From an uncultured Opitutia bacterium (lineage in GTDB: Bacteria > Verrucomicrobiota > Verrucomicrobiia > Opitutales > Puniceicoccaceae): a stretch of DNA of 61,175 bases. Position numbers and translations under genes: made by a program. Where the stretch lies: assembly GCA_913056175.1 (NCBI GenBank), contig CAJXLM010000012.1, positions 1 to 61,175 of the forward strand, written 5' to 3'. Under the pieces are notes generated by a model, which was given only the letters and a program-made list of their open reading frames with translations, was not told the origin of the DNA and ran no database searches. Shown here in pieces: positions 1-8,607 of the stretch (the stretch's first letter is position 1; each line of letters starts with the position of its first letter).

Positions 1-629
1 AGAGTCACGGGCCCCACGCAAGATCCCACCCCACCCAACCCCGACCCCCTCCCTGCGCCAAGGCACGACCGAAAACCGACCGTTGCTGGGATTATGGGGG
101 ACAGACCGCATGAAACCGCCCATTAGGGGTGGGGTTTTAGGGTGAACGGATTGCGGGAGGCACCCCGCCTCACCTCCCGGCAAACGCCTCACCCCCCGAC
201 CCCCGGACCCTCTGCCAACGATCCTGCCGCGCCAGAACCGCAGCCCCAGCGCGACCGCAACCTCCCCCCGCCCGGAGCCCCCCAACCCCTCCCGCGCCTC
301 GCGCCGGTCGAACCCACCGCTAAAGCACTGCAGAGGGACAGACCGCCACAAAGCCCATTGCGGCGGGGAGACGGCAAGGCGAGGGGGGCGGTTTCCGTCA
401 CGCCGCGCGGCCCTTCCTCCGACCCGCCCCCGGTCCCCCCACCAGGGCTCTTGCCCGGCAAGAGTCACGGATCCCGGGAAACATCCCACCCCACCCGACC
501 CAACTTCGTCCCCGCCCCCCAGCCATGTCTTCGCCCCACCCTCACGCAAAGACGTACCGTTGCGGCGAGAATAAGAGACAGGCTTTTTGACAACCCATTC
601 CGGAGACCGCGGATCGTGGGTCGTCCACC
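1..629. repeat. Gene-free stretch with degenerate ~240 bp tandem repeat units
   Basis: No credible gene is seen here. Three related cores lie about 236-240 bases apart: 98-136, 334-370 and 574-605. Each has a GGGACAGAC- or GAGACAGGC-type start followed about 15-20 bases later by CCCATT and a G-rich run. The sequence before copies 1 and 3 also matches (ACCGTTGC then GGGATTATG or GCGAGAATAAG, at 80-97 and 557-574). AGAGTCACGG occurs at 1-10 and 461-470, each followed by a C-rich CCCACCCCACCC tract. The same core type recurs at 60491-61156. Function unknown; copies are diverged, so alignment by eye is approximate. Confidence 0.6.
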
Positions 630-1445
630 CTACTGGGAGGTGGACTTCCCGTTTCGTTCCTCCGTTGTCTTTGGGCGCAGGGGATTTTCCTGCGGGTGGG
701 GGGAGGGTTGGTGGGGGGCGGTGGCGACCCAGAAGCGGGTTTCGTCGGAAAAGGCGAGGACGGCGTGGCTCTCGGTCGCGATTTCGGAGCGGAGGGCGTC
801 CCAGCGGTGCTCCCAACCGGTGGCCTCGAGGTCATTGCGGAGGCCGTGGCGCGCGGCGACGTGGATGAACAGTTCGCCCCACGGGGTCTCCCCGATCCGG
901 TCCCCGAAATCCCGGAGGTCGGGATCCTGTTCGCCGCGCCGCCAGAGCTGTCGTTCCTCCTCCCAATAGTCGGGGTCCTCGATCGCATCCTGGTCGTGCG
1001 CAGTAAAGACCAGCGGGGCACCCGGCTGGCAGACGCGCCGGATTTCGGCGAGGGCCCGTCGGCGTTGCGCGCGCCCGACGATGTGCATGAGGCCGTTGAA
1101 GGCGAAGATGGCGGCCTCGAAGCGTTGGTTGGCGAAGGGCAGGCGGGTGGCATCGGCCACCTCGAAGGTCCAGGCGCTTCCGCGAGCCTTCCCCAACTCC
1201 CGGGCGCGCTCGATCATGGCCGGGGAGAGGTCCACTCCCACTCCCGCGGGGAAACCCCGTTCCTCCAGGCCAAAGGCGACCCGGCCGGTGCCGCACCCCA
1301 GCTCGAGGAGCAATCCCGACGGGCCGAGCCAGCGGCGAAAAACCGATTCCTCCGAGGCCCAGAGACCGAGCTCCTCGGTGGCACGGGTGTAGTGCTCCAC
1401 AATGCCCTCGCCGGAGTAGTACCTGCGGATCTCGCCCCGTTTCAC
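630..1445 (-). CDS. Class I SAM-dependent methyltransferase
   Basis: 271 aa with a GTG start at 1445. The SAM-binding glycine loop LELGCGTG is at residues 47-54. It is followed by an acidic end of strand 2 (GVDLSPAMIERA) and the VADATRLPF motif, which is the usual order of a Rossmann methyltransferase of the Methyltransf_11/25 type. Substrate is not predictable; the family methylates small molecules, lipids or proteins in the cytoplasm. The last ~25 residues are a proline- and charge-rich tail with no recognisable domain. It is divergent from the CCA-adding enzyme gene, with 79 bases between starts that must hold both promoters. Confidence 0.85.
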   Translation of the reverse strand: MKRGEIRRYYSGEGIVEHYTRATEELGLWASEESVFRRWLGPSGLLLELGCGTGRVAFGLEERGFPAGVGVDLSPAMIERARELGKARGSAWTFEVADATRLPFANQRFEAAIFAFNGLMHIVGRAQRRRALAEIRRVCQPGAPLVFTAHDQDAIEDPDYWEEERQLWRRGEQDPDLRDFGDRIGETPWGELFIHVAARHGLRNDLEATGWEHRWDALRSEIATESHAVLAFSDETRFWVATAPHQPSPHPQENPLRPKTTEERNGKSTSQ

Positions 1446-1524
1446 GCGGCGCCAGTCCAGGGCAAGGCGTTCGCGGCGGCAACGCTATTGCCCGCAGAGG
1501 GCGGCGGACGCAGGTTGGCGGGCG

Positions 1525-2904
1525 ATGGACGACTTCCGCGCCACCCTCCCTCCGGCCCTCGCCGATCCGCTCCGGGCTCTCGCCCGGGAGGTCCAGTCCT
1601 TTGGGGGGCGGGCCGTCCTCGTGGGCGGGGCCGTGCGGGACTTGCTGCTCGGCGCGATCCCCGACGAGCTGGACGTGGAAGTGTTCGGGTTGGACTTCCC
1701 GGCGATCGAGCGGGCCCTGCGGGACCAGTTTGCGCCCGTGCGCGTGGGGCGTTCCTTCCCCGTGCTGAAACTGCGGGGGCACCCCATCGACGTGGCCGTA
1801 CCCCGGGTGGAATGGGCCACTGGACCCCGGCACACCGATTTCGGCTACCGGGCGGCTCCAGAGCTCGACTTCGCGACCGCGGCCCGCCGGAGGGACTTCA
1901 CGGTCAATGCCATCTCCTGGGACCCCCTCAACGGGGAGATCATTGATCCCGCCGGGGGCCGGGCGGATCTCGCGGCGGGCGTCCTCCGCAAGGTGTCGGA
2001 CCAGTTCGGGGAGGACGCCCTCCGGGTGCTCCGGGCGATGCAGTTCGCGGCCCGCCTCGATTTCGAGGTGGAGGAGGAGACGGTGGCGACCTGCCGCTCC
2101 CTGCAGGCGGACCACCTCGCCCGGGAACGGGTGTTCGAGGAGTGGCGGAAACTCCTCCTGCAGGGCCGCAAGCCCTCGCGCGGGCTTTTCTTCCTCGAGC
2201 AGGCCGGGTGGTTGCGCTTCTACCCCGAACTGGAGGCTACCGTGGACACCCCCCAGGATCCGCGCTGGCATCCCGAGGGCAACGTGTGGCCCCACACGCT
2301 CTACGCGCTCGATGCCTTTGCCGCGGAGCGGACCGGGGACCCGACCGAGGACCTCGTCGTCGGCCTGGCCGTCCTCTGCCATGACCTCGGGAAACCCGCC
2401 TGCACGATCCGCGCGGGGGGAGCGATCCGCTCTCCCGGCCACGAAAAGGCGGGCATCGAGCCGACCCGCACCTTCCTCGAACGCCTTACGGCGGAGTCCA
2501 CCTGGTTCCGGGAGGTCGAGCCCCTCGTGGCCACCCACATGCGGCCCCGGCAGCTCTACGAGCAGCGATCCGGACCCTCCGCCATCCGGCGGCTCGCCGA
2601 GCGGGCCGGTCGCATTGACCGCTTGCTCCGGGTGTGCCGGGCCGATGCCGGGGGCCGCCCCCCGTTCCCCCGCGGTGACTTCGCCGAAGGGGATTGGCTC
2701 CGCGAGGCGGCGCAGCAGCTTTCCGTGGAAAAGCAGCGGCCCGCACCACTCGTCCGCGGGCGCGACCTGCTCGCCCTCGGGGTGGAGCCCGGCCCACGGG
2801 TGGGCGCGTTGCTGGACCGGCTTTTCGAGGAGCAGTTGGAGGGTACCTTCTCCAGCCGGGACGAGGGGGTCGCGCGAGCACGCGACCTTCTCGGGGAGGG
2901 GTGA
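1525..2904 (+). CDS. cca: CCA tRNA nucleotidyltransferase with HD domain
   Basis: 459 aa, ATG start. This family adds or repairs the 3' CCA of tRNAs. The nucleotidyltransferase signature GGAVRDLLLG is at residues 34-43. The ELD triad at 48-50 sits where the metal-binding acidic pair is expected, with Glu instead of the usual Asp in first place. RRRDFTVNAI follows near residue 125. A C-terminal HD phosphohydrolase domain shows VLCHDLGKP. This layout fits multifunctional CCA-adding enzymes but is shared with bacterial poly(A) polymerase-like members, so the exact activity is inferred. The tRNA-Ser gene in this window encodes its own CCA, so repair rather than synthesis may matter there. Confidence 0.87.
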   Translation: MDDFRATLPPALADPLRALAREVQSFGGRAVLVGGAVRDLLLGAIPDELDVEVFGLDFPAIERALRDQFAPVRVGRSFPVLKLRGHPIDVAVPRVEWATGPRHTDFGYRAAPELDFATAARRRDFTVNAISWDPLNGEIIDPAGGRADLAAGVLRKVSDQFGEDALRVLRAMQFAARLDFEVEEETVATCRSLQADHLARERVFEEWRKLLLQGRKPSRGLFFLEQAGWLRFYPELEATVDTPQDPRWHPEGNVWPHTLYALDAFAAERTGDPTEDLVVGLAVLCHDLGKPACTIRAGGAIRSPGHEKAGIEPTRTFLERLTAESTWFREVEPLVATHMRPRQLYEQRSGPSAIRRLAERAGRIDRLLRVCRADAGGRPPFPRGDFAEGDWLREAAQQLSVEKQRPAPLVRGRDLLALGVEPGPRVGALLDRLFEEQLEGTFSSRDEGVARARDLLGEG

Positions 2905-2942
2905 CCACCCCGACGCCCGGTAGGCATCGTCCCGAAAAGGCC

Positions 2943-2978
2943 GAGGAGGAAATCGCCCGGCCCGGATCCGGCCTCCTC
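2943..2978. terminator. Hairpin between convergent cca and OsmC genes
   Basis: Arms GAGGAGG (2943-2949) and CCTCCTC (2972-2978) enclose a GC-rich interior that includes CCGGATCCGG. It lies at the tail-to-tail junction of two convergent genes and overlaps the end of the OsmC gene. There is no T run on either side, so it is only a candidate bidirectional terminator. Confidence 0.3.
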
Positions 2979-3399
2979 AGACCAGCCGCGCGTCCAGGGA
3001 GATTTCCGCGTCCAATACCTTCGAGACCGGGCAGCCCTCCTTGGTCGCTTCCGCCGCCTTCGCGAAGGTTTCCGCGTCCGCACCCGGCACTTTCGCCTCG
3101 ACCTGCAGGTGGATCTTCGTGATGGCGAATCCACCCTCCACCTGCTCCAAGGAGACGGCGGCCTCGGCGTCGATGCTCTCGGCCGTCAAGCCGGCATTCT
3201 GAAGCTCGAGGGATAGAGCCATCGCGTAGCAACCCGCGTGGGCCGCCCCGATCAACTCCTCCGGATTCGTACCCGGAGACTCCTCGAACCGTGTCCCGAA
3301 AGAATACTTCTGCCCCGCGAGAATTCCGCTCTCCGTGGAGACCGTGCCCCCACCATTCTGCAGGTCACCGGACCAATGCGCACTTCCTTTCCTGATCAT
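2977..3399 (-). CDS. OsmC/Ohr-family peroxiredoxin
   Basis: 140 aa. ATG at 3399 is chosen because AAAGGA lies a few bases upstream and homology begins there (MIRKGSAHWSG). The two conserved cysteines are C57 in HAGCYAM and C123 in GCPVSKVL; in this family they form the thiol centre that reduces organic or fatty-acid hydroperoxides in the cytoplasm. The length is normal for OsmC. The sequence is closer to the OsmC/YhfA branch than to Ohr, but I cannot assign the subgroup firmly. It ends tail-to-tail with cca. Confidence 0.88.
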   Translation of the reverse strand: MIRKGSAHWSGDLQNGGGTVSTESGILAGQKYSFGTRFEESPGTNPEELIGAAHAGCYAMALSLELQNAGLTAESIDAEAAVSLEQVEGGFAITKIHLQVEAKVPGADAETFAKAAEATKEGCPVSKVLDAEISLDARLV

Positions 3400-3503
3400 G
3401 AGAATCCTTTCGCTAAGGGTTGGATAGGGGAAACGACCGACACCCGCCGGACTCCACCACTCCAGTACCACGGCCGCCCCCTTGTCAATCCGGGCGGGTC
3501 CGG

Positions 3504-3566
<63 letters not shown>

Positions 3567-3659
3567 TTCATTGCGTTGGGAAATTCAATGCCAGTTCTTG
3601 AAGAATCTTCCACGGTAAGGCTCTGATGCCCGTGGTTGGAGGGTCTTAGCCCCAACAAT

Positions 3660-3678
3660 TTTTCCTTCCAAAGGAAAA
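3660..3678. promoter_or_regulatory. Short inverted repeat upstream of the integrase gene
   Basis: TTTTCCTT (3660-3667) and AAGGAAAA (3671-3678) form perfect 8-base arms around a 3-base centre. The site lies 62 bases before the integrase start, between attL and int. It could be an operator or a recombination accessory site. TGGCATACGG at 3715-3724 recurs at 10067-10076 near attR. Confidence 0.35.
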
Positions 3679-3739
3679 TCGTTCCAAAGCGACGCATTTT
3701 ATCCTCGCATTTTCTGGCATACGGCTGGAATATGGAGGC

Positions 3740-4996
3740 ATGGCAGCGAGCAAGCCCCTCACCCATCCCGGCGTATTCCAGGCGAAGGACAAAGACGGCA
3801 ACCCGATCCCAGGAAAGTGGCGGTGCCAAGTTCCCGCGAAGCTCTCCCCTACCGGCAGGAAGACGATGTACGCCTTCAAGACCAAGGCCGAGGCCATCCG
3901 CTACCGGAAGAGTCTGGAGGAGGCGAAGAGGGAGTTCGGGCGCTCCGGACAGAACCTCACGCCCAGCCAACAGGAAACCGCAGGGAAGCTATTTGAGATG
4001 GCCGAGAAGGCTGGTTTCTCCCTTGGCGAGATGGAGGAGGCCCTGCGAGTGGGAATGGCTCGTGTGAGCGAGGTGAGGCGCTTCCCCACGCTGGCCGAAG
4101 CCGTGGAAGAGTTTATGGCCGGGAAGGCGAGTGGGAGGCTCAACCCACACAGGAAGCAGCTCACGCCGCGCTATCTTCGCGAGCTACGCATCACCCTTGT
4201 CGAGTTGGTGGAAGGCTTTGGCGGGGACATGGTGGTGAGCGACCTCGACCGCAAAAGCCTTCTCCGCCACATTGAAGACCATTCCCCGGGACGCTCGTCC
4301 TTCAACGCAAGGCTTGCTCATATTCGCATCTTCACGGGGTGGGCGGCGAAGGAGGGGTGGCTCAAGTCCCAGCCTCTCGACTCCACGGACAAGCACCTGC
4401 CGAAGGCCGCAAAGGATACCGTCGAACCTGACCAGCTCCGCGCCATGTTCGATGCTTGTCGCCCCCTGTACGACGAGCCGGGGCTCCCCGAACGCTACGA
4501 GTGCGACGCAAGTCAGGCAGCGGTGGCAATTGCCCTTCAGGCGTTCGGGGGGCTGCGAGCAAGTGAGGTTCGCAAGCTGACATGGGAGGACCACATCAGC
4601 CTCGAAACCTGCGAGGTGATGGTTTCCGAGGACATTGCCAAGACCAGCGCAATGCGGATCGTGGAAATCAATCCCTCGCTCCGTGCATGGCTGGAATGGG
4701 CTCCCCGCGAGAAGAGGCAGGGGCCGGTGGCTCCCTTCACTTGGAACCGCACGATGAGTGCGATCCGCCACATTGCCGGGGTTTCCAACCTACGCAATCC
4801 ACTCCGCACTTCGTTTGCAGTCTACTCTCGTGCGAGTGGGATTCCGCTGGAAAGAATTGGACAGCAGTTAGGCCATGCAGGCAGTGAAGTGACGCACAAG
4901 AGCTACGCTAACAAGCTGGTGCCCAGTGGTTTAGCAGCTCGATACTGGGCCGTTGTGCCGGAGGAAGCAACCCCCTCCATCAAGGTGGCTAATTGA
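3740..4996 (+). CDS. int: Tyrosine recombinase (phage-type integrase)
   Basis: 418 aa, ATG at 3740. N-terminal residues 10-65 resemble an arm-binding domain and residues ~115-215 a SAM-like core-binding domain. The catalytic domain shows R273 (GGLRASEV), K301, R356, H379 (GHAG) and the nucleophile Y389 (THKSYAN). The box II H-x-x-R position reads N353-P-L-R, so the first histidine is replaced by Asn. The gene is next to attL and reads into the element. It would integrate and, with an excisionase, excise the element at the tRNA-Ser anticodon region. Confidence 0.93.
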   Translation: MAASKPLTHPGVFQAKDKDGNPIPGKWRCQVPAKLSPTGRKTMYAFKTKAEAIRYRKSLEEAKREFGRSGQNLTPSQQETAGKLFEMAEKAGFSLGEMEEALRVGMARVSEVRRFPTLAEAVEEFMAGKASGRLNPHRKQLTPRYLRELRITLVELVEGFGGDMVVSDLDRKSLLRHIEDHSPGRSSFNARLAHIRIFTGWAAKEGWLKSQPLDSTDKHLPKAAKDTVEPDQLRAMFDACRPLYDEPGLPERYECDASQAAVAIALQAFGGLRASEVRKLTWEDHISLETCEVMVSEDIAKTSAMRIVEINPSLRAWLEWAPREKRQGPVAPFTWNRTMSAIRHIAGVSNLRNPLRTSFAVYSRASGIPLERIGQQLGHAGSEVTHKSYANKLVPSGLAARYWAVVPEEATPSIKVAN

Positions 4997-5081
4997 ATCG
5001 CGATCACCGCCATTAGGCGTGATTGCAGCGGTGCTCCCAGTGCCCGTTTGACAAAAGTAAAATAGGAGAGTTGCGTCCCGA

Positions 5082-5279
5082 TTGATGGAAACAACTGACA
5101 ACGAAACCACCCCTTCAATTCTGACGCTTGAGGAGGTTGCAAACCTTCTTCGGTGCTCGAAGAAGACCGTCTACAACTGGGTGCGGGACAAGCACCTCCC
5201 TGTCGCGAAGATGCCGGGAAAGTACCTCTTCTTCCGCGACGATGTTCTCAACGCACTAAAGAACCGACAAACAGAATGA
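5082..5279 (+). CDS. Excisionase-family helix-turn-helix protein
   Basis: 65 aa. A MerR/Xis-type winged helix covers residues 14-60: LTLEEVANLLRCSKKTVYNWV is the helix-turn-helix, followed by the LPVAKMPGKYLFFRDDV wing. This is the HTH_17/excisionase signature. Small proteins of this kind act as recombination directionality factors or repressors. Its position directly after the integrase supports an Xis role, which is inferred. Its stop overlaps the start of the next ORF (ATGA at 5276-5279), implying translational coupling. Confidence 0.8.
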   Translation: MMETTDNETTPSILTLEEVANLLRCSKKTVYNWVRDKHLPVAKMPGKYLFFRDDVLNALKNRQTE

Positions 5280-5437
5280 ACACACACAACACAACGGAAC
5301 CCACCGAGGAAGATAAGGCTGAAATTGTGATGGAGGAAATCGTTGAAGTCCTCAATCGCAATTTCCTAACACAAGGTGAGCTTGAGGCCGTAACTTCACA
5401 CCTCGAAAGCCTTGTTCAACAACTGAAGGAAGTCTGA
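5276..5437 (+). CDS. Small acidic protein of the integrated element
   Basis: 53 aa beginning MNTHNTTEP, with its ATG overlapping the stop of the HTH gene. It is acidic and helical; residues 15-53 (VMEEIVEVLNRNFLTQGELEA onward) look like an amphipathic helix or short coiled coil. No family recognised. Tight coupling to the HTH gene suggests it belongs to the same control module. Confidence 0.6.
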   Translation: MNTHNTTEPTEEDKAEIVMEEIVEVLNRNFLTQGELEAVTSHLESLVQQLKEV

Positions 5438-5533
5438 AACAACGACTCTAAAACAACAATACTAACACCTTACAAACAACAACAACAGTGATGAAAGACG
5501 TGAAACCAAAAAACACCGCAATTGAGAATCTCA
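5438..5533 (+). promoter_or_regulatory. CAA-rich leader before the replication genes
   Basis: This stretch is unusually A- and C-rich, with repeated ACAAC units (around 5449-5488) and almost no G, unlike the host. It precedes the replication module. Unstructured CAA tracts are known to favour ribosome loading, so an expression-leader role is plausible but inferred. A possible 40-codon ORF starts with ATG at 5491 and ends at 5613, overlapping the next gene in another frame. Confidence 0.35.
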
Positions 5534-6151
5534 ATGAACAGCAAAGTAAATCGAAACGAATTTACACCACCCGAAGAGGCCCTCGATCCGTGCCACTGGT
5601 GGAACGCCAGTAGACTCCAACCCTCACAGGCCGAGAAGGACACACTCTCCCGCCTTCACGGCCTTTCCAGCACCGCAGGAATCGACCGGCTTCTTTCCAC
5701 CGGAGCACTTTCCTTCAGGGAGATTCACGGAGAGCCATGCTGGGTGGTCGGCGAGCAACCGAACACCTGGCTCAATACGCAGGACGCAGCTCTCGCTTAC
5801 CGCGCTGACGGCCAAAGGTGGCCGGGAGGGGGCTTGGCTCTCCAGCACCCCCAAGTGGCCAACTCCGTGCTGGCTGGACAGGAACAACTCCGCGACTCCG
5901 CCAAGCCCACCAGCGTTCTCCTCGCCTTCGGGCTGCGTGGCGCTCTCCGGCTGGCAACGCATCACGCCGGGAGTGAGCCCTTCCCTGTCATCCTCGTTGC
6001 CGCAACAGCCACGCCTTCCATTCCCGACGCTCTGGAGAGTGGCGACCACCTCACGATCCACGCTCCCAAAGGCCGGGAAGGTGATGTGGCTGCGGCGTTC
6101 GGTGGCTTCCCCTGCGAGGCTGCGCTGGTGGAAGGAGGGATTGCTGCGTGA
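5534..6151 (+). CDS. 205-aa protein coupled to the primase-helicase, function unknown
   Basis: Starts MNSKVNRNEF; a TTG at 5522 is an alternative start. The N-terminal third contains DPCHWWNASRLQPS. The C-terminal half (VLLAFGLRGALRLATHH ... LTIHAPKGREGDVAAAF) has the spacing of a Toprim-like fold, but the expected acidic residues are not obvious, so a degenerate Toprim or primase accessory role is only a guess. Its TGA overlaps the GTG of the primase-helicase gene (GTGA at 6148-6151), which strongly suggests co-translation and a shared replication function. Confidence 0.7.
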   Translation: MNSKVNRNEFTPPEEALDPCHWWNASRLQPSQAEKDTLSRLHGLSSTAGIDRLLSTGALSFREIHGEPCWVVGEQPNTWLNTQDAALAYRADGQRWPGGGLALQHPQVANSVLAGQEQLRDSAKPTSVLLAFGLRGALRLATHHAGSEPFPVILVAATATPSIPDALESGDHLTIHAPKGREGDVAAAFGGFPCEAALVEGGIAA

Positions 6152-8607
6152 GCAAGGCTTACCCGATCCCCACCGAAGCCAATCGTCTCGAGTCCACCAC
6201 CTTCACGGTCTTTGCAATCCACGGGGGTGGGATTCGGGAGACAAAGCCAACCGAAGACTGGACCCTCCGCCAACTGATCGAAGCAACAAAGGCGGGAACC
6301 ATTCCCGGCTCGCACCTCAACCTCGCGGAGATGGTGGTTCGTGTGCGAGACTGCAATGCAAAGGAGGAACGCGACAAGGCCAAGCCGAGCTTACCCTACG
6401 CCATACCAACAGGGCGCTTCGGAAAGCGAGGAGACGATGGCTGGGAAGAAAGTAACGGCTTGCTCGTCCTCGACCGCGACGGCGACCTCACGAAGGAGGA
6501 AACGAAGGAGGTCATGCGAGCCTTCGCGAAGCTTCCGTGGACTTGCTTCGTCTTTCGGGGGCCGAGTGGCCGAGGGGCAAAGGCATTCATCCACGCCCCC
6601 TTCCTCGCCAGTGCGGAGAACCGTGAGGAAGCCAAGGCCGACACAAGACTGACCCACCAGGCAATCGCAGCCTACCTGGCTGACAAGTTCCCCGACCTCC
6701 CCGGTCATCAGGATTCCTGCGGCGAGAAAATCGCGCAGGCGCATTTCCTTTCCCACGACCCTGACTGCGTGGACAGGTTGAAGGAATCCAAGCCCCTCAC
6801 ATGGGCCTTCGTGGAGGAATGGACGCGAAGCCCTCAAGAGGAGAACCCCGTGAAGCCGCATGGCGGGGACCGCGCTGGTGATGCATACAACTCCCTTCCT
6901 GACATTCGCGACCGAACCCTGCGTGTGCTCTCAGGGGCTGGCTGGAGTGTGCAGCGCGAGCTTGGCGAGAGCTTCCGCCTGTGCAGGCCGGGAAAGGCTG
7001 GTGGTGTATCTGCCACCCTCTGGGGGAATGGCGCTCTCCATGTCTTCACCACAAGTGATGCCGACCTTCCGGAAGGTACGCACACCCCCTTCCATGTGCT
7101 GGCCACGCTGGAGTATGGCGGCGACTACAAGGCGGCAGCGAAGGCTCTGGCTCAAGAGCTTTCCCTGTCCCCCACGCTTCCCAAGCCCACAACCACCCCT
7201 GCCAGCATCGACGAAGGGAAGGTTCCGGAGGTGTTCTTCCTCAACACAGAGAGCAAGTTCTACATCCCCAGCGACCGAGGGAATGGCCGGGAGGTTTTTG
7301 TCGGCTACTCTCGCGGCGAGATGGAGCGAATCCTCAAGAGCACCTACCCCAGCATGAAGCCCGTGATGGAGGAGAAGAGGGTGGTGGACGAGCCTTCCAA
7401 GCGTTTCCTGACGGAGGCAGCGAGGGACCGGTGCTTTGAGGCCGTGCTCGCTCTCCCCCGCCGCGAGCCTGGGCTTGAGACCCTACCCGATGGCTCGCGT
7501 GTTCTCATCCCTCGCCCCCTCGACCTCCCGACTCAACAGAATGGCGAGTACCCTTTCATTGCCGGGGTGCTTCGTGCTGCCCTGGGTGGCGAGCAGTACA
7601 ACTGGCTTTGGTGGTGGCTCGCCTCCTCCTTGCAAGGCTTGTATGCCGGGGAGTGGTCCCCCGCCCCTGTCGTTGTTCTCGTTGGGCCGGGAAATTCCTT
7701 CAAGAGCTTCCTCCAGAATTTCATCATCACCCCTGCGCTGGGTGGGCGCTCCGCCGATCCCATGAAGTTCATGGCCGGGGATACCCACTTCAATGGCGAC
7801 CTCGCTGAGGCTACCCACCTTTGCATCTCCGACCAGCGGGGTGGCGACAGTAGGCAGAGAAAGGCCATGAAGGAGTTCTACAAGAGTGTAGCCAACGACG
7901 AGGTGCATGACATTCACCCCAAGGGGAGGCAGGCCGTCAGGCTCCCCACGCATTGGCGCATGACAGTCTCCGCCAACGCCGAAGACGATTCCCTCAACGC
8001 CCTCCCTGACCTCGACGATTCCAGCGAGGGGAAGATCGCCTTCCTGAAGATGGACCTCACCGATTGGGATTGTCTTCCCGAGGCAGCGAAGGCCACGGGA
8101 GAAAAAGCCAACAAGGAGAGGCGGCGAATCGTGGAGGATGAATTGCCGCGAATGGTGGGGGCGATGCTGAAGGCTGGCGAGGTTCCGGAGGAGCTGCGTG
8201 AAAGAATTCCAGGCGTGAGGGATTCCGGACGGTACGCAATCAACGCCTACCATCACCCCGAAATCGTGCAGCTCGTCAAAGGCTCCAGCTCCAGCGGGAC
8301 ATTTGCCGAGGAGGTGGCGGACACTCTGCGGCAGTCAAAGCCGTGCCTCGATGAGATCAGGGGAAAATCCCTGACGGCGGCGGAGGTGCTCAACGCCCTG
8401 CGAACAGCCAACCCATCCTTCAGCTACTACAAGACCGGACCCTTCTCCAAGCAGCTCAAGCGTATGTCCAATGAGCACCCCGAGCTTGTACTCTACCAAT
8501 GGGACAAGCGGTCAAACGGTGCCAAGTACATTGTGGACCGGGAGGGGAAATTGGATCCGAAGGAGAAGTTCTCTGTTGTCCCATTCACAGCGGAGGCATT
8601 GCAGTGA
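6148..8607 (+). CDS. Primase-helicase replication protein (VirE_N/BT4734-like primase plus SF3-type helicase)
   Basis: 819 aa, GTG start. Residues ~60-230 look like the BT4734/VirE N-terminal archaeo-eukaryotic primase module: LLVLDRDGD with D109 and D111 as candidate metal ligands, and GPSGRGAKAFIH (138-149) ending in H149. Residues ~420-650 carry a superfamily 3-like ATPase: Walker A GPGNSFKS (513-520, K519), a Walker B-like CISDQRGGD (559-567), and WRMTVSAN as a sensor-type strand. This architecture belongs to replication initiators of plasmids, satellites and phages. The iteron cluster directly downstream is its likely target. Confidence 0.8.
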   Translation: MSKAYPIPTEANRLESTTFTVFAIHGGGIRETKPTEDWTLRQLIEATKAGTIPGSHLNLAEMVVRVRDCNAKEERDKAKPSLPYAIPTGRFGKRGDDGWEESNGLLVLDRDGDLTKEETKEVMRAFAKLPWTCFVFRGPSGRGAKAFIHAPFLASAENREEAKADTRLTHQAIAAYLADKFPDLPGHQDSCGEKIAQAHFLSHDPDCVDRLKESKPLTWAFVEEWTRSPQEENPVKPHGGDRAGDAYNSLPDIRDRTLRVLSGAGWSVQRELGESFRLCRPGKAGGVSATLWGNGALHVFTTSDADLPEGTHTPFHVLATLEYGGDYKAAAKALAQELSLSPTLPKPTTTPASIDEGKVPEVFFLNTESKFYIPSDRGNGREVFVGYSRGEMERILKSTYPSMKPVMEEKRVVDEPSKRFLTEAARDRCFEAVLALPRREPGLETLPDGSRVLIPRPLDLPTQQNGEYPFIAGVLRAALGGEQYNWLWWWLASSLQGLYAGEWSPAPVVVLVGPGNSFKSFLQNFIITPALGGRSADPMKFMAGDTHFNGDLAEATHLCISDQRGGDSRQRKAMKEFYKSVANDEVHDIHPKGRQAVRLPTHWRMTVSANAEDDSLNALPDLDDSSEGKIAFLKMDLTDWDCLPEAAKATGEKANKERRRIVEDELPRMVGAMLKAGEVPEELRERIPGVRDSGRYAINAYHHPEIVQLVKGSSSSGTFAEEVADTLRQSKPCLDEIRGKSLTAAEVLNALRTANPSFSYYKTGPFSKQLKRMSNEHPELVLYQWDKRSNGAKYIVDREGKLDPKEKFSVVPFTAEALQ

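Noticed and set aside
142-969. 275-codon frame in the left gene-free region
   Set aside because: Pro-Arg-rich translation running through the repeat array and into the methyltransferase gene in antisense; no domain or ribosome-binding site.
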